From assembly GCF_014650715.1 (NCBI RefSeq), contig NZ_BMVM01000010.1:287607-351606 (forward strand): a stretch of DNA of 64,000 bases, given 5' to 3'. Shown here piece after piece: positions 57,282-64,000 of the stretch (position 1 is its first letter; every line of letters begins with the position of its first letter). This DNA comes from Streptomyces bluensis (GTDB lineage: Bacteria > Actinomycetota > Actinomycetes > Streptomycetales > Streptomycetaceae). The notes under the pieces were generated by a model, which worked only from the letters and a program-made list of their open reading frames with translations, had not been told where the DNA came from and ran no database searches. Made by a program: the position numbers and the translations under genes.

Positions 57282-58596
57282 CCCACGCCGCGTACTCAAG
57301 GTCGCCGCGACCTTCGCAGCCGCACAGACCGCCGTGGTCCTGCTCGCCACACGGGCGTTCGCGGAGCCCACACCGTCGCCCTCGCCCTCGTCGGGCAACG
57401 AGGACTGCTCCCTGCTCTCCGGACAGGCCAGGGAGATCTGCGAAGGCGACACCGGCGGCGCCACCCGCAACACCCCCGACGTGACCAACTCCCTCGACCC
57501 CCTCTCCTCCCTGGCCAAGGGCTGCGCCGAAGCCGCCTCCTGGACCATCGACAAGCTCTCCGACGCCATCGAGCAGACCGCGAACGTCGACTTCACGAAC
57601 CCGACGTTCCTCCAGCAGTACGCCGTGGTCTTCGCGGCCTCCACGATCCTCACCCTTCTCCTCTGGCTGCTCGCGGTGGCCAAGCGAGCCGTACGAGGCG
57701 TCCCGCTCACCACGGCCCTCTCCGAAGCGATCGGCTTCCTCTGGCTGACGGTCCTCGCATCAGCCTTCACCCCGCTGATCCTCTACACCGTCGTCTCGGC
57801 GACCGACGGCGTCAGCGAAGTCCTGGCCAAAGCCACCGGCGACCAGACCGACACCTTCTTCGGCAACTTCTCCAGCGCCCTGGACAAGGGCGAGGACATC
57901 GGCGGCGGGCCCATCATGCTCATCGTCGTCTCGCTGGTCTCGATCCTCGCCGCGGGCGTCCTCTGGCTGGAGCTGGTCATAAGGGCCGCGCTGCTGTACG
58001 TCGGCGCGCTCCTGGGCACCGTCGTCTACGCCGGACTGGTCGACAAGAACCTGTGGGGCCACGTCCGCCGCTGGGCGGGCATCATGATCGCGGTCATCCT
58101 GGTCAAGCCGGTCATCGTCATCGTCCTCGGGCTCGCCGGCGCGCTGGCCGGCGAGGACGGGCCCGACGCCTTCTCCGCCGTCGTCTCCGGACTGTCCATC
58201 ATCCTGCTGGCCATCTTCGCGTCCGCGATGATCTACCGTTTCGTCCCGGGCTTCGGCGACGAGATCGCGGGCTCCCGCAACAACCGCATCATGCAGGGCG
58301 CCGAGGGCAAGGCCGCGGCCGTCATCAGCTCCCCGGCCACCCTCGTGGCCCAGGGCATCAAGACCCACAGCACCCGGGCGGACAACAACGGCGGCGGGGG
58401 CCAGGCCTCCGCCCCCCGCCCCTCCAACCCCGCCTCCTCAGGCGTGGCCGCGCACAGCTCACGGACGTCGGCGGGCGGTGGCGGCGGATCTGTCCCCTCC
58501 GCCGCACCCCCGCCGCGTTCCAGCCCGGCCAACACCCCGCACGCCAGCAACGCACGCAACAGCAGCACCAATCGCTCGGGAGGTGAAGGGCGTTGA
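57271..58596 (+). CDS. Polytopic membrane protein (VirB6/TrbL-like), cmd-type operon
   Basis: This 441-residue protein has a signal-like start and a short extracytoplasmic region with Cys residues. About six membrane helices follow at 115-345 (FAASTILTLLLWLLAVA and AVILVKPVIVIVLGLAGALA among them). A Gly/Ser/Ala/Pro-rich cytoplasmic tail of about 70 residues ends the protein. Topology and position fit VirB6/TrbL. The stop overlaps the next TTG start (TTGA). Confidence 0.8.
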   Translation: MPGSPRRVLKVAATFAAAQTAVVLLATRAFAEPTPSPSPSSGNEDCSLLSGQAREICEGDTGGATRNTPDVTNSLDPLSSLAKGCAEAASWTIDKLSDAIEQTANVDFTNPTFLQQYAVVFAASTILTLLLWLLAVAKRAVRGVPLTTALSEAIGFLWLTVLASAFTPLILYTVVSATDGVSEVLAKATGDQTDTFFGNFSSALDKGEDIGGGPIMLIVVSLVSILAAGVLWLELVIRAALLYVGALLGTVVYAGLVDKNLWGHVRRWAGIMIAVILVKPVIVIVLGLAGALAGEDGPDAFSAVVSGLSIILLAIFASAMIYRFVPGFGDEIAGSRNNRIMQGAEGKAAAVISSPATLVAQGIKTHSTRADNNGGGGQASAPRPSNPASSGVAAHSSRTSAGGGGGSVPSAAPPPRSSPANTPHASNARNSSTNRSGGEGR

Positions 58597-60152
58597 CGAC
58601 CCAGTCCCACGTGTCCCATCCGGTCACGCCCCGCCGTACGTATCTGATCGGCCGCGCCCGGCCGAACGCCGTGATCGGCCGCAACCGCGAGTCCGGCGAG
58701 ATCGTACTGATCATCGCGGGCGCGTTCCTCGGCATGATGTGCGGGCTCCTCGTCCCCGTCCTGTCCCTGCGGATCGTGCTGCTGACCGGCTTCCCGATGC
58801 TGGCCCTGGCGGCGGTGTACGTGCCGTACAAGCGACGGACGTTCTACAAGTGGTACGAGATCAACCGCAGCTACAAGCGCACCCTCCGGCAGGGCACCAC
58901 GTACCGCTCCGCCGCCATCGAGGCGGGCACGGGGCTGGACGGGCGTGAGGTCGAGATCGGTCCGCCACCCGGCATCGGACGCATCACCTGGCTGGCCGCC
59001 CCGTTCGGGCCGGACGAGATCGCCGTACTGCTCCACGCGGACCGCAGGACCGTCACCGCCGCCATCGAGATCGAGGGCCCCGGCGTCGGCCTGCGCGACT
59101 CCGAGGACCAGGAGGCACTCGTCGACCGCTTCGGCACCCTGCTGAAGCACGTGGCGAACGGCGACGGCTTCGTCACCCGCCTCCAGATGCTCGCCCGCAC
59201 CCTCCCCGCCGACCCCGACGCCCACGCCAAGGACGTCGCCGCACGCGGGGACGACAAGGCCCTGCCGTGGCTCCAGCAGTCCTACGACCAGTTGCAGTCC
59301 ATGGTGTCCACCAGCAGCGAGCAGCACCGGGCGTACCTCGTCGCCTGCATGCACTACACGCGCGAACTGGCCGCCGAGGCCCACGCGATGGCTCGCGCCG
59401 CCCGTCCGCAGGGCGGCAAGAAGCTCGACAAGGACGCCGGTCTGGCCGTCGTCATGGCACGCGAGCTCACCGACATCTGCTCGCGCCTCCAGGAGGCCGA
59501 CATCCGCGTACGGCAGCCGCTCGGCCAGGGCCGCCTCGCTTCCCTCGTGCACTCCATGTACGACCCGGACCACCCCATCGACCACATCCAGGCCATGACC
59601 AGGCGCAACGCCTGGCCGGCCGAGCTGGACGCGATGGAGCCGACGTACCTCCAGGCCAAGACACGCGAGTCCTCCACCCGCGCCCCCTGGTGCCACGCCA
59701 CGGCCTGGGTCAAGGAGTGGCCGATGACCCCCGTGGGCGTGAACTTCCTCGCGCCCCTCCTGGTCCACACCCCGGACGTCATCCGAACGGTCGCTGTGAC
59801 GATGGATCTCGAACCCACCGAGGTGGCCATCGAACGCATGCTGACCGAGAAGACCAACGACGAGGCGGAGGCCAGCCGCGCCGCCAAGATGAACCGGACC
59901 GTCGACCCGCGGGACGTGGCCTCCCACACCCGCCTCGACCAGCGCGGCGAGGACCTCGCGAGTGGCGCCGCCGGCGTCAACCTGGTCGGCTACATCACCG
60001 TCTCCTCCCGTTCCCCGGAGGCACTGGCCCGCGACAAGCGGACGATAAGGGCCTCGGCCGGGAAGTCGTACCTGAAACTGGAGTGGTGCGACCGCGAGCA
60101 CCACCGCGCGTTCGTCAACACCCTCCCGTTCGCCACCGGAATCCGAAGGTAG
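58593..60152 (+). CDS. SCO6880-like membrane-anchored protein, cmd-type operon
   Basis: This 519-residue protein has two adjacent helices near the N-terminus (IVLIIAGAFLGMMCGLLVPV, then IVLLTGFPMLALAAVYVPY). A large cytoplasmic domain follows, like the non-motor part of VirB3/VirB4 fusions (WLAAPFGPDEIAVLLHADRR, then WVKEWPMTPVGVNFLAPLLV). The start is TTG 58593 with GGGAGG upstream. I know this as the SCO6880-type family linked to actinobacterial conjugation-like loci. Confidence 0.82.
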   Translation: MTTQSHVSHPVTPRRTYLIGRARPNAVIGRNRESGEIVLIIAGAFLGMMCGLLVPVLSLRIVLLTGFPMLALAAVYVPYKRRTFYKWYEINRSYKRTLRQGTTYRSAAIEAGTGLDGREVEIGPPPGIGRITWLAAPFGPDEIAVLLHADRRTVTAAIEIEGPGVGLRDSEDQEALVDRFGTLLKHVANGDGFVTRLQMLARTLPADPDAHAKDVAARGDDKALPWLQQSYDQLQSMVSTSSEQHRAYLVACMHYTRELAAEAHAMARAARPQGGKKLDKDAGLAVVMARELTDICSRLQEADIRVRQPLGQGRLASLVHSMYDPDHPIDHIQAMTRRNAWPAELDAMEPTYLQAKTRESSTRAPWCHATAWVKEWPMTPVGVNFLAPLLVHTPDVIRTVAVTMDLEPTEVAIERMLTEKTNDEAEASRAAKMNRTVDPRDVASHTRLDQRGEDLASGAAGVNLVGYITVSSRSPEALARDKRTIRASAGKSYLKLEWCDREHHRAFVNTLPFATGIRR

Positions 60153-60161
60153 GGCTGCTGC

Positions 60162-60251
60162 ATGCGGGATCATTCGGAGCGACAGCTGCGGGAGGACCTG
60201 GAAGTACGGCTGCACAACCACCCGGGGGCACGGCAGGAGGTACATCGCTGA
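60162..60251 (+). CDS. 29-aa translationally coupled small protein
   Basis: The frame starts MRDHSERQLREDLEVRLHNH and ends QEVHR. The stop overlaps the ATG of the ATPase gene by one base (TGATG). Codon use is good, with alternating charge as in a small helix. It could be a real peptide or a coupling device for ATPase translation. Confidence 0.42.
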   Translation: MRDHSERQLREDLEVRLHNHPGARQEVHR

Positions 60252-61678
60252 TGCGGGATCCGCTGTCCGCCCTCACGGACGCCTTCACGTCCTTCCTCTT
60301 CGGCAAGGTCGAGACGACCCGGCTCCCGGTGCGCACCTCGACAGGCCAGGCCCAGGCGGTCTACCTGCCGACGGCCGCCCCCGGCCTCGGCGACTCGGGC
60401 GTGATCATCGGCCGTGAGGTGTACTCCGGAAAGGGCTACATCTACGACCCGTTCCAGCTCTACGGGCAGCAGCTCCCCGCCCCGCACTGGCTGGTCCTCG
60501 GCGAGTCCGGCAACGGAAAGTCGGCGCTGGAGAAGACGTACGTGCTCCGCCAGCTGCGCTTCCGGGACCGCCAGGTCGTCGTCCTCGACGCCCAGGGCGA
60601 GGACGGCGTCGGCGAATGGAACCTCATCGCGCAGGAGCTGGGGATAACCCCCATCCGGCTCGACCCGACGGCCGCCCTCAACCACGGCATCCGGCTCAAC
60701 CCCCTGGACCCGTCGATCACGACCACGGGCCAGCTCGCGCTGCTGCGCACCATCATCGAGGTCGCCATGGGCCACGGCCTGGACGAGCGGTCCGGCTTCG
60801 CCCTGAAGGTCGCCCACGCGTACGTCAACGAGACGATCGTCGACCGCCAGCCGGTCCTCACCGACATCGTCGAACAACTGCGCCACCCCGAACCGGAGTC
60901 GGCGGAGGCGATGAACGTCCCCATAGACGACGTACGCGCCTGGGGCCTGGACGTGGCGCTGGTCCTCGACCGCCTGGTCGACGGTGACCTCAGGGGCATG
61001 TTCGACGGCCCCACGACGGTCGGCATCGACCTCGACGCACCCCTCATCGTCTTCGACCTGTCCCACATCGACCGCAACTCGATCGCCATGCCCATCCTCA
61101 TGGCGATCGTGGGCGTGTGGCTGGAGCACACCTGGATCCGCCCCGACCGGAAGAAGCGCATCTTCCTGGTCGAGGAGGCCTGGCACATCATCAACAGCCC
61201 CTTCGTGGCCCAGCTCTTCCAGCGCCTGCTGAAGTTCGGCCGCCGTCTCGGCCTGTCCTTCGTGGCGGTCGTGCACCACCTGAGCGACGTGGTGGACGGC
61301 GCCGCGGCGAAGGAGGCGGCCGCGATCCTGAAGATGGCGTCGACCCGGACGATCTACGCCCAGAAGGCCGACGAGGCGAGGGCGACCGGCCGGGTGCTGG
61401 GCCTGCCCAGGTGGGCCGTGGAGATCATCCCGACCCTGACACCCGGAATCGCCGTCTGGGACGTCAACGGCAACGTACAGGTGGTCAAACACCTGGTCAC
61501 CGAGACCGAACGCCCGCTGGTCTTCACGGACCGCGCCATGACCGAGTCGTCGAGCGACCACGCGGACGACGCTCTGCGCGCAGCGGAACTGGAGGCGGAG
61601 GAACGGGCCGCGGCGTTCGTGGAGCAGCATCTGAGCGATGTGGACGGGTACGGATCGTCCGAGTCGACGGTGGCGTGA
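60251..61678 (+). CDS. VirB4-like ATPase, cmd-type operon
   Basis: This 475-residue protein has a Walker A GESGNGKSA at about residue 87 and Walker B RIFLVEEAWHIINSP at about 300. VirB4/TraC-type motifs are FDLSHIDRNSIAMPILMAIV and FGRRLGLSFVAVVHHLSDV, and the C-terminus is acidic. It should be the motor of a type IV secretion-like machine on the cytoplasmic side. It probably equals the ATP/GTP-binding Cmd protein of S. coelicolor, from memory of cmdABCDEF. Confidence 0.88.
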   Translation: MRDPLSALTDAFTSFLFGKVETTRLPVRTSTGQAQAVYLPTAAPGLGDSGVIIGREVYSGKGYIYDPFQLYGQQLPAPHWLVLGESGNGKSALEKTYVLRQLRFRDRQVVVLDAQGEDGVGEWNLIAQELGITPIRLDPTAALNHGIRLNPLDPSITTTGQLALLRTIIEVAMGHGLDERSGFALKVAHAYVNETIVDRQPVLTDIVEQLRHPEPESAEAMNVPIDDVRAWGLDVALVLDRLVDGDLRGMFDGPTTVGIDLDAPLIVFDLSHIDRNSIAMPILMAIVGVWLEHTWIRPDRKKRIFLVEEAWHIINSPFVAQLFQRLLKFGRRLGLSFVAVVHHLSDVVDGAAAKEAAAILKMASTRTIYAQKADEARATGRVLGLPRWAVEIIPTLTPGIAVWDVNGNVQVVKHLVTETERPLVFTDRAMTESSSDHADDALRAAELEAEERAAAFVEQHLSDVDGYGSSESTVA

Positions 61679-61685
61679 GAGCGGC

Positions 61686-63254
61686 ATGAGACCGAACGAG
61701 CGTGACCAGCGCGATGGGGCCGCGGGCGGCATCCCCGACGGGCTGCTGATCGGGGTCCTCGGCTTCCTCCTCGGCCTGACCCTGATGGTGTGGACGGCCA
61801 CGGGACTCGCCGGCTGGTTCACCCGGGACGCCTGGCCGGACGGCGTCACCTTCACCCGTACCCCGCTCGCGATGCGCCACCTCATCGGGCAACCGCACGA
61901 CATCGCGGGCGCCTGGCCGGACACCCCCGCCAACCAGCTCTCCGGGTACGGGCTCTTCTGGGGCCTGTTCATCGGCCAGCTGATGGTGCTGCTGGTGCTG
62001 ACCGTGTTCGTCCTGGGCACGGTGGCCCGCTGGCGCGCGGTACGGGCCCGCCGGAAGGCCGAGCAGACGGAGCCCCGGGAGACCGTACGCCCGCACGAGC
62101 CCCGGGACACCACACAGCTGACCAAGCCCCCTTACGCAACTCCGGCCCCCCAGCCGCCCCCGCCCCCTCCCGCGACAGCCCCCCACAAGGCGACAACGAA
62201 CTCGGCGGCACCGGCACCGGCACCGGCACCGGCACCGGCACCAATGAGCCATGCGCCAGAGGCGGCCGCGCTCACACACTCCGCCGAAACCACGCCCCGC
62301 ACCAAAACCCCAGTCGCCCTGCCCGCCCCCCGAGGCTCGGTGATCCTGGGCCCGGCCGCGACCCGCCACCCCCTCGCCGCCCAGGCGGCACGCGAAGCCG
62401 AGGGCCCCGCCCTGATCGTGACCTCGAACCCCACGCTCTGGGCGGACACCAAGGACGCACGCGCCAAACTCGGCCCGGTCCACCTCTACGACCCCTCGCA
62501 CCTCTGCGACACCCCGGCCCGCCTCCACTGGTCGCCCTCAAGAGGCTGCGAGGACAAGGCGGTCGCCGCGGCCCGCGCCGCAGCGCTCCTCGCCCCCGTC
62601 CGCCCCACCGCCAAGATCGACCAGGCGCTCGCCGACGTCGCCGAAACGCTCCTGCGCAGCTATCTCCACGCCGCCGCCGTGGACGGCCGCACCGTCCGCC
62701 ACATCCACCGCTGGGCGCAGGGCGCACAGGTGCAGGACGCGGTACGGGCCCTGCGTACCAACCCGAAGGCGGTGGCGGGCACAGCGGGCGAACTGGAGTC
62801 CGCGCTCACCTCGCACCCCGAACGCCGCGACATGGCCCAGGAACTGACGGCCCGTGCCCTGTCGGCCCTCTCCACGATCAACGTCCGGGAGTCCTGCACT
62901 CCCAACCGAACAGACTCGCTGGCCCTGGATTCCTTCGTGCACGAAGGGGGCACACTCTATGTGGTCGGTGAACCCGTTGAGGACCCCAGAGCGACCCCAG
63001 GGGCCATGCCTCTGCTCACCGCCCTCACCGCAAGCGTGGTCGAGTGCGGCCGGCGCATGGCCGAACGGTCATCCTCCGGCCGCCTCGACCCACCATTCAC
63101 CCTGATCCTGGACGACGTGGCAGCGGTGGCACCCCTCCCCCAGCTCCCCGACCTCCTGACCACGGGAGCGGACCGCGGCATGCCGACGCTGGCGCTGATG
63201 AGGTCACGGGAACAGAGCCGCTCACGCTGGCCCCACTACGAACTGCCGGTATAA
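61686..63254 (+). CDS. VirD4/TraG-like coupling protein with degenerate Walker A
   Basis: This 522-residue protein has two N-terminal membrane helices (IGVLGFLLGLTLMVWTATGL, and LFIGQLMVLLVLTVFVLGTV). A Pro/Ala-rich linker with a PAPAPAPAPAPA run follows. The TraG-type ATPase domain has APRGSVILGPAATRHPLAAQ, then GPALIVTSNPTLW and VHLYDPSHL, with Walker B FTLILDDVAAV. The P-loop lacks the GK[ST] residues, so ATP hydrolysis may be lost. It is the last gene of the operon. Confidence 0.85.
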   Translation: MRPNERDQRDGAAGGIPDGLLIGVLGFLLGLTLMVWTATGLAGWFTRDAWPDGVTFTRTPLAMRHLIGQPHDIAGAWPDTPANQLSGYGLFWGLFIGQLMVLLVLTVFVLGTVARWRAVRARRKAEQTEPRETVRPHEPRDTTQLTKPPYATPAPQPPPPPPATAPHKATTNSAAPAPAPAPAPAPMSHAPEAAALTHSAETTPRTKTPVALPAPRGSVILGPAATRHPLAAQAAREAEGPALIVTSNPTLWADTKDARAKLGPVHLYDPSHLCDTPARLHWSPSRGCEDKAVAAARAAALLAPVRPTAKIDQALADVAETLLRSYLHAAAVDGRTVRHIHRWAQGAQVQDAVRALRTNPKAVAGTAGELESALTSHPERRDMAQELTARALSALSTINVRESCTPNRTDSLALDSFVHEGGTLYVVGEPVEDPRATPGAMPLLTALTASVVECGRRMAERSSSGRLDPPFTLILDDVAAVAPLPQLPDLLTTGADRGMPTLALMRSREQSRSRWPHYELPV

Positions 63255-63284
63255 GACACCCGCAGCCCGCCTCAGAGCGCCCTC

Positions 63285-63872
63285 CTACCCCCGACGCTCG
63301 CCCACGTACTCGACCACGTACTCCAGCTCCCGGCCCTCAACCCGCACAGGGTCAGGCAGGGTCACCCCGCTCGCCACGAACCCGGCCTTCCGATAGAACG
63401 CCTTGGCGCGCGTGTTCCGCTCGTGCACGAACAACCGCACCCGCTCGACCCCGGCCCCCCAGGCCCACTCCAACGCCGCATCAAACAGCGCCCCGGTCAC
63501 CCCGACCGCACCGCCCCGGTACTCGGACCGCACGAACACCCCCACCAGATGGGCCTGCTCCCGCTCGACGACACCCCCGAAGACGTCCAGCGACCCCGCC
63601 TTCTCCAGGAGCACGACCACCGTCCCGACCCACTCCCCGTCGGCCGTCTCGGCGATGAACTGCTGCCGCTCCCGCGTCCCCTCGGCCGCCCCGGCCGCCC
63701 GCTCCTCCCAGAAGGAATCGGGCTTTGCCACGGCCTCCTCATACGTCTCCAGAAACGCCAGCTCCGCCACCGGATCCCTGAGCGACTCCAACCGCAACTC
63801 CCTGACCCGCTGCCACTCCTCGGCCCGGATCGCGCGTACGACGACGCCCCCTCGCAACTCCCCATGCTCCAT
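63285..63872 (-). CDS. GNAT N-acetyltransferase
   Basis: This 195-residue protein has the GNAT fold: VVVRAIRAEEWQRVRELRLE at the start, acetyl-CoA loop VRSEYRGGAVGVTGALFDAA, and C-terminal VRLFVHERNTRAKAFYRKAG followed by FVASG. The substrate is unknown. GTG 63881 is an alternative start. It converges with the coupling-protein gene. Confidence 0.88.
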   Translation of the reverse strand: MEHGELRGGVVVRAIRAEEWQRVRELRLESLRDPVAELAFLETYEEAVAKPDSFWEERAAGAAEGTRERQQFIAETADGEWVGTVVVLLEKAGSLDVFGGVVEREQAHLVGVFVRSEYRGGAVGVTGALFDAALEWAWGAGVERVRLFVHERNTRAKAFYRKAGFVASGVTLPDPVRVEGRELEYVVEYVGERRG

Positions 63873-63943
63873 ACGGGCCACCGTAGTACTGCGGTACTAC
63901 ACCCCTCACCTCAAATAACGCGTGCAACCAGCGTGAAACGCGA

Positions 63944-63973
63944 AAAGGCCCACACCGTGAGGTGTGGGCCTTT
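63944..63973 (-). terminator. rrn operon terminator
   Basis: A perfect 13-bp stem (AAAGGCCCACACC, arms 63944-63956 and 63961-63973, GTGA/TCAC loop) lies just downstream of the 5S rRNA end on the minus strand. Confidence 0.9.
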
Positions 63974-63983
63974 CCCAATATTT

Positions 63984-64000
63984 GTTCGGCGGTGTCCTAC
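63984..64000 (-). rRNA. 5S ribosomal RNA, 3' end (partial)
   Basis: On the minus strand the last 17 bases read GTAGGACACCGCCGAAC, the known 3' end of Streptomyces 5S rRNA. The rest of the operon lies outside the window. Confidence 0.88.

Noticed and set aside
58233..60245. 670-codon minus-strand frame under the cmd-like genes
   Set aside because: Runs through two well-supported membrane-protein genes and is biased to Val/Gly/Arg/His, typical of antisense Streptomyces frames.
1..64000. tRNA genes, riboswitches
   Set aside because: No cloverleaf, CCA-adjacent acceptor pattern or known riboswitch core was found by eye. A covariance-model scan would be decisive.

Overview
The window reads as chromosomal core of a Streptomyces species. 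Third codon positions are almost all G or C, GTG and TTG starts and 4-nt stop/start overlaps are common, and the gene content includes glnR, mshD, ppk, csoR, pstSCAB and a cmd-type membrane cluster. From memory, these lie between about SCO4165 and SCO4126 in S. coelicolor. The last 17 bases are the 3' end of a 5S rRNA on the minus strand, so an rrn operon starts just beyond the window.

Layout. 0-6 kb: VOC protein, DUF3099, a DUF1416/thiosulfate sulfurtransferase pair behind a cysteine-containing leader peptide and an intrinsic terminator, DUF2993, GYD protein, a membrane protein with a MoaD/ThiS-like protein, and an alpha/beta hydrolase. 6.5-14.3 kb: GlnR, a LacI regulator, a secreted trypsin with FG-GAP repeats, an HtrA-like protease, and a response regulator/histidine kinase pair. 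14.3-18.4 kb: DinB protein, a small accessory set (frameshifted gene, DUF6247, DUF397, Scr1-type HTH regulator) and PhzF. 18.5-29 kb: a pectate lyase-pectinesterase fusion, a secreted 5'-nucleotidase, mycothiol synthase, a YtrA-type GntR/ABC operon, polyphosphate kinase and a CHAD protein.

30.1-36.4 kb is a foreign island inserted in a NUDIX gene. The 5' half of the gene is fused to a divergent 3' half brought by the island, and the displaced native 3' half remains as a frameshifted remnant on the other side. The island carries a compact RiPP-like cassette (47-aa precursor, stand-alone YcaO, SagB-type dehydrogenase), a divergent helical protein that may be isoprenoid-synthase-like, and a large serine recombinase truncated at both ends. 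This cassette is the best candidate for an undescribed system.

37-50 kb: a lipoprotein, CsoR, DUF47/Pit phosphate transport, pstSCAB behind an in-phase array of PHO-box units, an MBL-Rieske fusion, a Tat-exported bicovalent FAD oxidase and a PAP2 phosphatase. With ppk, CHAD and the 5'-nucleotidase, this makes the window rich in phosphate physiology. 50.5-55.3 kb: a transglycosylase/NlpC-P60 enzyme, a trypsin-like protein, an anti-sigma-type ATPase beside a second Scr1/DUF397 module, and an ArsR/SRPBCC pair. 55.8-63.3 kb: a type IV secretion-like operon (VirB2-like, VirB8-like, VirB6-like, SCO6880-like, VirB4-like and VirD4-like proteins), apparently the cmdABCDEF cluster known from S. coelicolor. 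A GNAT gene and the rrn terminator close the window.
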